Below, one piece after another: positions 1 through 10,453 of a DNA stretch of 64,000 nucleotides. Origin of the DNA: Phialophora verrucosa (taxonomy: Eukaryota; Ascomycota; Eurotiomycetes; Chaetothyriales; Herpotrichiellaceae); assembly GCA_002099365.1 (NCBI GenBank), contig MSED01000007.1:186001-250000 (forward strand), read 5' to 3'. The position numbers and the translations under genes are program-made. Below the pieces are notes generated by a model, which was not told the DNA's origin, searched no databases, and worked only from the letters and a program-made list of their open reading frames with translations. How positions within the stretch are numbered: position 1 is the first letter of the stretch; each line of letters begins with the position of its first letter.

Positions 1-1199
1 AGTGGCTGACCTTGAACCTAATGATGTTTGCTGTGGTGATAGTGATCTTGAGAAGTTCCTTGTCCTACAATCCAGTAGGAGAAGAATATGGTGACAGTGA
101 AAGATGATGGAGAGATAAGGTGTCAGGACGAGATACTTATACCCGTGAGAGGGTGTGAGAGGGCATGTGCACCTTTTACACACGTGCCTCACTTGTGCGC
201 TTCACTCTGATCTAGGTGCAGTGAGTCAATATGTCATTACTATTAGGATTTAGTGAAGACAGTGAATCTATTCGTCGTGACGATTAGGTATTAGTGAAGA
301 ATGTGAGATTAGGATATGGACCAGAGCGGGATTTTAGATCGTCAAGTCACTTCATCTGGTGACAAGGGGTGATAAATCATTAATATCACTAGTTGTAATA
401 TCACGAAGCAGTCACTTACGAGGATAAGAAGTGGTGATCAACGATGATTGCTCTTGCTCACCCCGTGTCAAACCTCTATCAATCACGCTACATGGAAAGC
501 CTTAGATATATCAGCTGCCTGGGTGAGAATCCACTCACTCGGCGAGCGAATGAGTGATCAAGCCAGCGAATTGGTCAATATCCATATCCAGCTGCATTTC
601 CTCTCTTCAATGCTGGGTCGCCGCACGCGCAGCAGCATTAGACGAGAACCCCTATGATTTGATTGGACTTCTCTCTTCTCAGAATCATAAAGGTCTTTTG
701 CTGATAGACAGGATAATAGGTTTCAGGAGGCAGTGATATTTGCGGATATTGGTACATTCATATGTAACACGGAGTGAAGTAGGGTATGGTATGAGTTGCA
801 TCGTAGATATTATGGGGCTAATGTGGATTAAGATACATGCTCGCCTAGGATATTAATGGTTAGCTTTTACGGGAGATCCCGCTGCTGGCGTCACATAATC
901 TGAACAACATCACACCCGTTTTTGGGGAATCCTCTTGGAGTTGCCAGCCTACCTGTGTGCCTGCTTCTGCAATGAGAGCGGTTCTCATCACACGGCAATC
1001 ACGCTCGGCTACTCTCAGCACCTGTTTGTTTGTCTCTATCTCTATCTCTTCCTCTATCCCAGTCTCAGTCTCTCGTGTGGACAAGGACTTCAACCAGGAA
1101 CAGGCCTGAGGCCCCCTCGGATGATTCGGAAAACGTTGTCTTCGACGACTTGCATCTCAACCACCTCCCGACACTCCTTCCGACGACAACCACGCGATC
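1..1199. other. no gene recognised; left edge, 3' flank of the first gene
   Basis: About 1.2 kb with no open frame that looks like coding sequence. The first 800 bases are rather A/T-rich with many short GTGA/TAGTGAAG-like words. A C/T-rich microsatellite-like stretch (TCTCTATC/CTCAGTCTC words) lies at about 1032-1078. The gene at 1200-3443 on the minus strand ends into this region, so part of it is presumably its 3' UTR. I see nothing else supportable. Confidence 0.5.
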
Positions 1200-3443
1200 T
1201 TACTCAGACCCTGACAGATCTAGTATCCCCAATGCAATCGCGTGTTGTATCGCCTCTTTCAACCAGTCCTCATCGTCGTCGATCATATCTGGCAGGTCCC
1301 AGGACGCAGCATCGCCGTTATTGTCACCAGGACTAACAACTGCACCGTCACCGTTATAGACGCAGCTACCCTCTTCGACGCAGTCACCCTTCATGGCCGC
1401 TTCGAGATGCGCACTACCATGTGTCACTACCTCCCTCACAACCGTGTTCGACTCTTCGACACCTGAAACATCTGCGGTGACATCCCCGACATTGAACTCG
1501 CGCAGAATCTCCTCAAGTGGTTCCTCGAGAGTAAAGGCAACATCTCTAGCAGAGCAAGCAAAACCGGATCGAGACGTACCAAATGTCTGATCTCGCGGCA
1601 TCGTATCTGTCCACGCCGTTGCCTCCGCCGGTTGTGGCATGTCCTGAAGAACAATATCGGTTGGCATCGAGCAGCCAAATGTTGTACCCGTGGGCACGTT
1701 GGGCCAGCGAGGTGCAGAGATGTTTGACACGTCGTCAACGCACCAGTCAGTCATCAGCAGGGCATCAGGAGCCATCGACGCACCAGCAAAGCCAGCGTTG
1801 ATTTGTGTGTCATTTTGATTGGCAGCGGAGATGGAGGCGGCGGTGACCACGGCTCCAGTATGGTTGAATGAAGCATCAACCGAACTAGGTGCGTCCATGA
1901 GAGTTTCAGCATGTGGAATGACCGGGCTTAGAAACTTCAATCGCTTAGTGGATCTGGCCTGCTGATATGTCTCTTCTCTCGCTCGCTTCGGGCGAATTGT
2001 CGGTCTGAGAGGCATGGATCGAGGTGAGACTGCCGGTAGGTTGACTTCCGGGAAAGTCAAGTTGGCAAACGACTCGTTGGGGCCAGTTACATCTTCCTGA
2101 GCCATCGCAGTGCCGGCCTCAGAGGCCCCTCCTAGAAAAGGTGGTGCGTCCGGTGGTGAAGCCAACCCCTGAGCAACGTCTCCATTCCAGGACAGGACGT
2201 GGTCGACGGCGCCATGCACAAGGCCCTCGGGCGGCAATGTCGCAGCGAGGTCTTCCAATCTGGCAAGCCTGGCTGCATGAGCTGCAACGACATAGTTGAC
2301 GGCTGACGTCCGGGCTAACGCCACTTGTTGGTCGATGGTAGGACCAGCCACCAGAGAAGAAAAGAGCATGTCGACGACTCCGGCCGCCACCATGTTGTTG
2401 ATGGTGCTGATGAAGGCGGGACACTCATCGACGTACTGGAAGCTGAACAATGTCTCCGTCGATGCATTCGTCGGCCAATTGGTCATTTGTAAAATGAGCT
2501 GGTTTCGTTGCCGACTATCACTCACACCATGCACTGCATCGGCGTTGATGATCTCCTCTGCACAAAGGCGCTGTCGACCCCACTGTGTTGCCATGCCTTT
2601 ACACAACTTGTCGAGTTCGTCCGGGGATCCCCAGAGGCCGTACTCCTTGCCATTGAGGGTCACAGTCTTCTCAGCTGCCGCTGCAGTCGAAGCCCGCCCC
2701 GTGCATGCTGGATGTTGGCGATGGGGGAAGCTTCGAATGAGTGGAGCGTTCTCATTGTAGAACTTGCCCTGCAGCTTGGACCCGCCGTAGTACTCCCCTC
2801 CGTTCACCAAGCACCCTCGAATCTTTGGCCCGAGACACAAGGCAGCCATTTGTTCCTCAGACATGCCCTTCATGTGTGCGGTAAGCCTCTTCATCAAGAA
2901 GTTGGCTCGATTTCCGAAGTCCTTGGCGCGCGAGGTACCGGTGGACTTGAACTCCCGGATCGCTTTGTCGCTCAGGTGCGTATAGATATCGGTGGCTGTC
3001 CAGCGCCACTGGATGAAGGCGTTGAGGTAACTGCCGCGGATATGGTTGGGGTACTTGATACAGATTTCTTCGATGGTTGCTTCAGCAGGGATGGGGTCAT
3101 CGAAAGGAGGGAAGGAAGGCAGCTCGCGATATACAGTAGGGTTGCCGTCACGCCGTCTCTTATATGCGTCGGGTCTTGCCCGCGACACTCTCGGTGAGGA
3201 GGCGTCTGAGGCGTCTGGGAATGAAAGGACGGAGTAGTATTGGTGCGAGACTTGAGATTTCCCACTTCGCTTACCCGCAGGCCGAATGTCGGTGTGCTGA
3301 GACACAGCTTCATCAGCCTTGGCCGAGGTTTGCGAGGGAAGATGTTTTTTGTCGTCAACTGTGGCTGATGGGATGGACAGGAGAAATTGTTGGTACTCGG
3401 CCGCAGCCTGAACACCGCCCAACGCCTGCCAAGGCTCGTCCAT
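1200..3443 (-). CDS. hypothetical protein with the PNH-FIQ-WT module (family copy 1)
   Basis: Uninterrupted frame of 747 residues from the ATG at 3443 (MDEPWQALGG) to TAA at 1200; no intron is needed. Not a family I can name. Residues about 118-205 form a compact module: IPAEATIEEIC, YPNHIRG, YLNAFIQWRWTATDIYTHL, then a basic stretch ending FLMKRLTAHMKGMSEEQM. The same module recurs in the next two genes of this window (5208-6959 and 7855-9241). A basic segment (KRRRDG) precedes it. A second ordered-looking region at about 270-400 is Ala-rich and helical in appearance. The tail is low complexity and ends in an acidic DDDEDW followed by a short helix-like segment. No signal peptide or membrane segment is seen. 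The module could be a helical DNA- or protein-binding fold, but that is only inference. Confidence 0.75.
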   Translation of the reverse strand: MDEPWQALGGVQAAAEYQQFLLSIPSATVDDKKHLPSQTSAKADEAVSQHTDIRPAGKRSGKSQVSHQYYSVLSFPDASDASSPRVSRARPDAYKRRRDGNPTVYRELPSFPPFDDPIPAEATIEEICIKYPNHIRGSYLNAFIQWRWTATDIYTHLSDKAIREFKSTGTSRAKDFGNRANFLMKRLTAHMKGMSEEQMAALCLGPKIRGCLVNGGEYYGGSKLQGKFYNENAPLIRSFPHRQHPACTGRASTAAAAEKTVTLNGKEYGLWGSPDELDKLCKGMATQWGRQRLCAEEIINADAVHGVSDSRQRNQLILQMTNWPTNASTETLFSFQYVDECPAFISTINNMVAAGVVDMLFSSLVAGPTIDQQVALARTSAVNYVVAAHAARLARLEDLAATLPPEGLVHGAVDHVLSWNGDVAQGLASPPDAPPFLGGASEAGTAMAQEDVTGPNESFANLTFPEVNLPAVSPRSMPLRPTIRPKRAREETYQQARSTKRLKFLSPVIPHAETLMDAPSSVDASFNHTGAVVTAASISAANQNDTQINAGFAGASMAPDALLMTDWCVDDVSNISAPRWPNVPTGTTFGCSMPTDIVLQDMPQPAEATAWTDTMPRDQTFGTSRSGFACSARDVAFTLEEPLEEILREFNVGDVTADVSGVEESNTVVREVVTHGSAHLEAAMKGDCVEEGSCVYNGDGAVVSPGDNNGDAASWDLPDMIDDDEDWLKEAIQHAIALGILDLSGSE

Positions 3444-5207
3444 GCTCTTCAATCGGGATGCCGTCTTGGTCTCCTGGCAAGAAGCTCGTCCGACGAATCG
3501 AACCTTCGGCCGAGGGGCTGAGGTCTCGAGATACCAAGAGCGGCAGTATATTGTGAACGCGTCGTCGAAGATTGGGGGTATGGAATTCTCGACACAGGTG
3601 AAGTTGACCAGCCAGTAACTGAGTATGGGCCTTGAACAGTTGAGGTTGTTGGAGAAAATGTAAATCGAGAAAGAAGGGAAAGGCTGGGAAGTTGTTTTGA
3701 TCTAGGGAGGTGTAGTGAATGATGGAACCCAGGACGCGCCCGACGGTCGAGGTGACTACAACTCATCTCGAAACACCACACAACCCAACTGCTTCGACAT
3801 CATATGCCTCTGAACAAAGAGCACTTGTGCAGGCGAGTGAAAGGAATTCCGTTACTTGAATCATTGCCCTGAGTTTCACAGAGTCTGCGGAGTATAAGGG
3901 ATGCATGTTGAAGCGAGTTACTGGCATTGAAGGTTGTTTTCCTTTGCAAAATCTAAGCCGTGATGCATTGTTTCTATGTCAATGCTTTGAGACTCGATGT
4001 CCCAAAGTCTCCATGGTCGGCGAGACCTTGTTCTCAAAAACCCTTGTGTCTCGGTGCCTGAAAGAAAAGCCTGGTCTCACATGCCTTCAAGGCCGGACTT
4101 ATTGTGCGATTATCGATCGCCAACCAAGGAACAAAGAGAACAAAGCACAATGTTCCTCGACTTCTTTGTGGGCCGCCATATCCAGCTGAGGTCGACCACA
4201 GCGACAATTCTTCGTACCACTCATCCTCGATACATGGACTTGGAATGTCAAGAATCGAGCTCACTGATCCTTCCGAAACTGGCCATTGCAGGAAATAATA
4301 GGCATCTCTTCCTCTTGCTGTGTTTCAACTCTTATGCAGCTCTTGACTGAACCACCAATGCCGGTTCTCGCGTCGATGTATCTGATGAGATCTTGATGTC
4401 AGCATGGAAACTCCTTCGTTTGTTCGTTTTCTGGCTGCGCTCCCTTCCCAGCTCCTGTTTGTCCGGGGCCGTGGCCGTTCTGGAACCTTGTTTCTTTCCA
4501 CTCAATCAACAAACAAGGGAAGGCAATACTCTCCGTAACCCTGGTTCGGTGATATCTGCATGGTTTACGGTTCTGCTGATGGTAGAGGGGGAAAGTGGAG
4601 GCAGCTCTTCCTGACGGACTTGAGCTGTCCGTTGTGGAAACAAGCAATTGCTAACGGTCAGCCTGAGCGGGAGAAGGGGTTGGGTTGGACCTTCAGAGCG
4701 CCGAAGACTCTAGAAGTCGCTTTTTACAGAGGTATGAGGAGAGGAGACGAGGCCGCTACGTCCCTCAGGCCTCACCTGAAGCTGTGTGGTGCGGCTCTCA
4801 AGAGATCTGCTTGAGAGCTTCATGACACTCAGCATGGAACCCCTTTCACACAGCTACTCTGTCATCTAGTAGGGCCTGAGAGGCCTAGATCTGCAGGAGG
4901 AAAGAATTCTGAGGGGAAGAAAAGGTTGTCAAGATGTGTAAGGATCCGAGGAAACCGCTGGCCTATCCGCGATGTTGTTTTCCACACGAAACAAGAGCAG
5001 GATTCACTTCTCTGGACAAATCAGTCTTCATGTCGCCATGACAACTGCCTTGACGCGAAACGTCGACTGCCTCCTCTCACTCCCTCACTTGCACCACTTT
5101 CTCCTCCATGTCATCAAACAAGCACAGGCTCGATTCAACAAGTTGTTTTGATCAGATCCCACGGGTTCTCGACCTCTCTTGGCCTGCTGAGATTCCAGAT
5201 TCCTGAC
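3444..5207. other. divergent intergenic region between family copies 1 and 2
   Basis: About 1.76 kb between the start codons of two divergently transcribed module genes. It must hold both promoters. Short open frames on both strands do not look like coding sequence and have no recognisable motif. A CT-rich stretch with cactccctcacttgcacc-like words lies at 5076-5110 ahead of the plus-strand gene. No conserved regulatory word could be assigned. Confidence 0.4.
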
Positions 5208-6959
5208 ATGACGTCGCCACGCCTCTTGCAACGCAATCTTGCTATGAAATGTAAGTACCAAGACTTCCATACTGTGAGTCGGTGTTTGACCAGCTCTTCA
5301 GGCCCTCCGCACCGTCAATACCAACCTGGCCCTGGCTCACGTGATGCTGGACTCGGTGGATTTGGCAGCTTGGGTCAGACTGCCGGCCCCAGCACCGGCG
5401 AGGAAGTGGATGGACATACAGCTGGCTTGGATGCCTCGCTGGGTGACCGAAGTCAAGAGATCGGACATCGATCGCAAGCTCCTCAACAGCTTGGAATGGA
5501 TGAAAACAACGTGGATGACTCTAGGTCCTCTCATGGCCGCGTCGAAAATACCGGCCCCGATCCTCAGATTGCTCCTGAACCTAGTCCCTTCTATCAATTT
5601 GCTCAGTTCATCAGAAACATGCCCGCATCTCAACCGGCAAAAGCTTTTGAAAAGCCTGCACCGTCATCAGCGCCAATCCTCCCAAGAAAATCCGTTGCCC
5701 AAAACAGCCTTCTTCCAGATAAGGGTATATATGGAGAGGCCGCTATCGGAGGCCGTCAGCAACTTCCAACTGACGCCGCCAGCGTCGTCCAAGATGGGGT
5801 AACACCCATAAATGATGCCAACTTCCCGAGCAGCACGATATCAGAGTGGGACGAGCGCAAGGTCCTGTCCGACTTCCCCCACCCGAGTAACGACCTCCCT
5901 CCAGAGATGGAACTGAGAGAAATCTGCAGACGGTGCCCAAACCATCTCAACAAGCAACACCTCGACCCATTCATCCAATGTGACTGGACCGAGAAAAATA
6001 TTATTGACGAGATGGACGAAGCCACGGTGCTCCGAATGCAGGAGGAGATCCCTGGCTGCAAGAATTTCCGCGAGACATTGTCTAGACGCCTGCGTGCCCG
6101 TCGCCGCAAGCTTGGTCCAGAGGGCATTGCAAGACTTCGAGCCGCGGAGCCCATGCATCCTGCCCACAAGCGTGGGAAGAGTAGACAAAGCGGAATGCTC
6201 GATCCCGTCAAGTATGCGGCTCGACTGGCGGAAGGAAAGCAGAAGAAACAGGAGAGGATGGCCAAGGTGCCGCAGAAGAATTGTCGTGATGAGCCGTCGA
6301 CCGTCAATTGCGGACACAGCACGTCCCTTGGTTCCAAGTCGGCCTCTCTGCTCAAGGAGCGAGGGCAACCTCCGAACGGACAAATTCTCACCAACGGTTC
6401 GAAGCATGCCGCCACCGCTGCCAACGCTGTTCTTGTTTCGACCGCCGCCCAAGAACATGATAGAACAGAACGGACGATCGGATTTTCACGAACTGTCCTG
6501 GCTGCCGGCGTCTCCTCTCGAGCCGACATGTTGGCAGAAACATCACGTCCTCCTAAGTCCAAGCGAACTCAGCCAGCCGAAGATGAGGAAGAGGCACCCA
6601 GAAAGCGCTCAATATTGGACAATTTCCCTCTTGAGAACGCCAAACATGTCGACCAGACTGAGACTCGCCCATCTCTCCCGCAGATTCATGGCAGTGAGAA
6701 TTTCTCATCTTACTACCTGCAAACCAAGAGGATGAACAATACGACAAGCTCAGACATCCGAAAACATATCATGCCGGAGACGACAAGGGAACGTCGCAGC
6801 TTGAGGAGCAGCACGTCAACCTTTGTCAAGCGACGTATGTGGAGCCGCACGATGGGTCTCTGGGAGATTGAGGTGGTTGACAAGCATGGAGACGTTGTCG
6901 ACGAATACTTGGAGAAACACCATGACGATTGTCCTTGTTGCCCACGTCTGTGGAGATAA
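5208..6959 (+). CDS. hypothetical protein with the PNH-FIQ-WT module (family copy 2)
   Basis: The start is placed at the ATG at 5208 (MTSPRLLQRNLAMK) because a good intron follows at 5251-5301 (gtaagtacc...ctcttcag, 51 nt). The intron joins AAAT to GCCCTCC in frame, giving 566 residues. The intron length is a multiple of three with no stop, so the unspliced frame stays open. Residues about 210-295 carry the shared module: PPEMELREICRRCPNHLNK, LDPFIQCDWTEKNI, then a strongly basic segment RRLRARRRKLGPEGIARL. The basic segment is richer in Arg than in the other two copies. The flanks are Ser/Pro-rich and disordered. The C-terminus has a small Cys/His patch (KHHDDCPCCP) absent from the other copies. 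Function unknown. A nuclear role would fit the basic regions but is not shown. Confidence 0.72.
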   Translation: MTSPRLLQRNLAMKCKYQDFHTVSRCLTSSSGPPHRQYQPGPGSRDAGLGGFGSLGQTAGPSTGEEVDGHTAGLDASLGDRSQEIGHRSQAPQQLGMDENNVDDSRSSHGRVENTGPDPQIAPEPSPFYQFAQFIRNMPASQPAKAFEKPAPSSAPILPRKSVAQNSLLPDKGIYGEAAIGGRQQLPTDAASVVQDGVTPINDANFPSSTISEWDERKVLSDFPHPSNDLPPEMELREICRRCPNHLNKQHLDPFIQCDWTEKNIIDEMDEATVLRMQEEIPGCKNFRETLSRRLRARRRKLGPEGIARLRAAEPMHPAHKRGKSRQSGMLDPVKYAARLAEGKQKKQERMAKVPQKNCRDEPSTVNCGHSTSLGSKSASLLKERGQPPNGQILTNGSKHAATAANAVLVSTAAQEHDRTERTIGFSRTVLAAGVSSRADMLAETSRPPKSKRTQPAEDEEEAPRKRSILDNFPLENAKHVDQTETRPSLPQIHGSENFSSYYLQTKRMNNTTSSDIRKHIMPETTRERRSLRSSTSTFVKRRMWSRTMGLWEIEVVDKHGDVVDEYLEKHHDDCPCCPRLWR

Positions 6960-7854
6960 GCTTAAGCAGGTGTAATGGCGCAGGATCCCCTGCATGTTCA
7001 AGGGTCGGACGGTAGATAGTTTTTGAACACGCGCATATCTATCGGGTTTCATGTTCTGCATGCGTCGAGATCCTTACTTCTCTTGCTCCTAACTCGTGGT
7101 ATCTTGATCGCCCAGAAACATTCACCCATCTTTCAACCTCGAGCCAATTATGGGCTTTTATCAGCTAGATGTGTCCTCCATACTATGTAGCTTTTGACGC
7201 AACAGCGGCCAGCGCCAGTTGCATAAATGCAAAATTCGGCACTTTGACCCGAGCGTAGAGCCAAGCCCGGCGTTCAGGCTTCAACAAATCTTCATCACCC
7301 TTTCGTTATTTCTGCTGCTAATACACTTTCTAGAAAGCTGGTGGGTTGTCCATCGAGGGATGCTCAGATGACTTTTATCATGTTCCACGTCCATGGAGGG
7401 ATGCTCGAATGACTTAATTATCACCCCCGTGAAGAAGGTACATGCTTGTCGAGTCGAGATAAGTCGAGACAGCATCCGGCAGCGAGAATATACGTTGCAG
7501 CGGGAGGCAGGAAAAATCAAACATACCGAGTACGTTCTTTGGACGATGGGTGATTTCTAGGAATAATCTCGAGATTCGATCGCCTATTTTGACTTTCATT
7601 TCAAGGTTCAATCATTCATTTTGGACTCCAACGTCACTGGCACTCAGAGGTTCTGTGCAGAGGTGCTCGAACTACCTGTTGGTAACATTCCTGGCCTGGA
7701 CTATCCATCTGGTATTCGGCACCATCTTGCTCCGCTGTCTTTGTTGGGATTTCTACACAGCAGTGTCTGCCTGGTATGATGACAGTCAATGGTTGCCCAA
7801 GATCTACTCTTGAGACAACCTTCATAACCACTGATGCGGAAGACATCTGACGAT
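6960..7854. other. convergent intergenic region, no gene seen
   Basis: About 0.9 kb between two convergent genes, so both 3' UTRs lie here. Two near-identical words, catcgagggatgctc and catggagggatgctc (about 7351-7366 and 7391-7406), form a small imperfect direct repeat about 40 bp apart. No coding sequence could be supported. Confidence 0.4.
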
Positions 7855-9241
7855 CTAACCCTCCGACCCTGCCTTCCTCTTCCGTGAATAACTGCGTGGA
7901 CGAGCACGAGGGTTAAGACCCAGTCCCAGGGGGTCGCTGACTCCGAGAATCGCGTTGCCGTCTGCATCATGAGGACTCGCCCGTATTTTGGCCCTGCCAA
8001 CCAGCTCTCTAAGGCCGTTCTCTCCAAGCTGCTTCCACCGCAAGGACAGCCGCTTCTGGATAAAGTTGAGTATCTGTTTGGAGTTACTCGTCTTCGCCTT
8101 CGCCTTGAACTGCGCCTTGATCTCGTCGGGGAAGTGGCTGTAAATCTGGCTCGCTGTCCAGAAATGCTGGATGAATGGGTCGAGCCACTGGCCCCATAGG
8201 TGGTTGGGCATTTGTTCGCAGATGTCCTTCAGGGTGAAGTGGGCGGGCACGTACGACGTCCTCATCGGGAAACCCGTCGAGGTGGTATCGGACTGATGAC
8301 GCCGTCCTCTCTTCTGCGTCCGATTCGGCGGTCATTGGCGTCGGGGCCGTGCTTGCGCTGGTTGTGACTTGTTGGGCATCGCCGAGCATCGCTGCTCGAT
8401 GCATCGCGATGTGATGGAGAAGACCTCGAGGTGTATGGATACCCAGGCTGTTGGCCAGATCAACCAAGAATTGCTCCAGCGAGAGAGTTGGGCGGTTGAC
8501 CTTTGTGTTCAGCCACTGTTCGATGGCCTCGCCAACAGAGTACCCATCGCGGTCTCTCGCGTAGAGGTCGAATGGCAGTTCAACACCGTTGGCCTCAATG
8601 TTATCTGCGCCAGAAACATCTTCACTGGCATCAACTCTGCTATGATATATAGCTGCTCGTGAAGGTGTGTGTGGTACCGCCTGTGTGAAATGGGGGTATT
8701 TGGTCTTTGCCTCCTCTTGCACCTTTCCCCCTTTTTGGCTAATCTCAGGGTCGATGATGTCTGCAAACTCTGGAGCAAACCTCTCTTCCACCATATCCTG
8801 GTCAATCTCAGGTTGGTGCCAGGGTGAGCCGGCTTCATCACGACCAATGGATGGCATTGTCGTTGATGTCGATTGCTGGACTGTGGTACCCTGGTAGGGA
8901 TTTATGCGAGACTGGTTTACAAGTCCTGTTTCAATCAGCTTGATGGTCATTGAACCGTTGAAGAGAACCTCGCAATTACCTTGACCATGCGGCGTGTTTG
9001 CGAAAATTCGAGCAAGAGAGGGCGTCCCGTCTTCATGGTCCTGGGACCCTGATCGCCCTGTCGGAGGACCTTGGTGTGTGAAGCTGGCGTCCCGAAGATT
9101 GGCTTGCAATTGTCAGTCTAAGGCAGGTAACTTCGAAAACCGCCTACCATCCAGTGCAGTGCTGATATTGTCTTGTTCATGATCTTGAGCGGAAGCTTCA
9201 TGAGGATTTTCAGGCAGCCAGTCACCTGCAAAGAAATCCAT
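7855..9241 (-). pseudogene. PNH-FIQ-WT module protein (family copy 3), interrupted by a one-nucleotide frameshift
   Basis: Reconstructed exons are 9241-9148 (ATG at 9241, MDFFAGDWLPEN), 9102-8980 and 8925-7855, with introns 9103-9147 (45 nt) and 8926-8979 (54 nt). Spliced length is 1288 nt, exactly one over a multiple of three. The first frame reads ...LDGFPDEDVV and then runs into unrelated sequence to a stop at 8084. The module (VPAHFTLKDICEQMPNHL, LDPFIQHFWTASQIYSHF, FIQKRLSLRWKQLGENGL) lies in the next frame and ends at the TAG at 7855. In copies 1 and 2, five residues separate FP from the (I/V/L)P(A/P) of the module. Here 16 nt fill that gap, so the surplus base lies within 8251-8266. 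No intron fits there. It may be a young pseudogene, a truncated allele or an assembly error. The module itself is intact and well conserved, arguing for a recent event. Confidence 0.65.
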
Positions 9242-10453
9242 CGCGTCGAGAATGAGGGTGAAGATGAAGATGAAGAAGAAGATGCACGCCTGCAGAAGAC
9301 CTTACAGAACAAAAGCAGTTTGTTTCTCGAGGCTCGCTCACTGTGACGTTTCAAGGACTACTCATGCTCGGCAGAATGGCAAAATGGCGACAAAATATAT
9401 ACAACAGGAAGTCGAGCAATCCGAGATATTCACTGTTCAAATATATCTCGCTTGGCGACTCATGCGCAGGACTGGTTTCGGGAAGAGAAGTCGCGGTGGG
9501 ATTCACCACTGCAAGTGGAGGTATGTCACATCTCTAGCATCAGGGCAAAACAACTGCCTTCAGTGAGGGTGAAGAATCTTGATTGTGTTTGAACAGAAAG
9601 GCATTGAAGCACGCGCGCGCGCGACCCGTCGTCCTTCCAGGCTTTTGGTAACTGCCTTAGTGAGCATGTCACTCTTTCGAAAGTCGTATCAGCGCTAGCT
9701 ATATCGAGGAATCAGAATAGGGAGTACGACACTAACAGACCTTTGTTGTCTAGTGTACGAGTATCATGTTGTGGGGCTCCGCCCTGAATGCTCGGTCCTC
9801 GACATGATGCACGGTTTCAAACAACACTGCAAGAAATCCAGCTAGGTAATTTTCGTTAGCCCTGACATTGGTAGAGAAGAGGACTGAGGAAACTTAATCA
9901 ATTGGCTATTAGAGAGGCTGGAAATAAGAAATCAGTGGGCACGTGAAGGGGGCCTGGAGGGGAGGCGCTGCAAAACGTTATCTTCTCACTGAGGACTGTC
10001 ACACCCTATCATGCCAATTCACACAATATACATCCCTGGACATAAAACATGTGGGCTTATCACGTAGTCTTACGCGTGATAGATGGTGACCCGCTTGCAA
10101 AACTAGACTGCTTTGAATACGTCCGCAGCGCGACTTGCCAGGGATTTGTTGCTGAGGATACTGGCTAAACTTGACTGAGTCCAGCGCCGTAGCAGTTCCA
10201 GTCTGAATGGTAAATATGCGCATCTTTATCTGAGATAAAGTTGGTGCTCTGTCGATGTGATTGTTGTTGTCATTGCGATGCTGCTTCATTCACTATCCAT
10301 CGACGCAGCGGAGCGGAGTGATGCGCTGTTATCAGTGACTGAATGGACGCGTGCCTGTTGATTATTGAAACGCATTCTCTCTCCCATATATCTTCTCCCA
10401 TCCCACTCCTGCTATTTCCCGGATTGACAGAGTTGAAGATTCAGTGCAGCCAA
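9242..10453. other. intergenic region, no gene recognised
   Basis: About 1.2 kb between divergent genes. A short alternating CG run (acgcgcgcgcgcgacc) lies at about 9610-9625. Small open frames on both strands lack motifs or plausible codon character. The in-frame ATG at 10343 is a possible upstream start of the next gene. Confidence 0.35.

Noticed and set aside
8251..8266. Programmed ribosomal frameshifting as explanation for family copy 3
   Set aside because: No slippery heptamer or obvious downstream structure by eye; nuclear fungal genes rarely use it. A simple lesion or assembly error is more likely.
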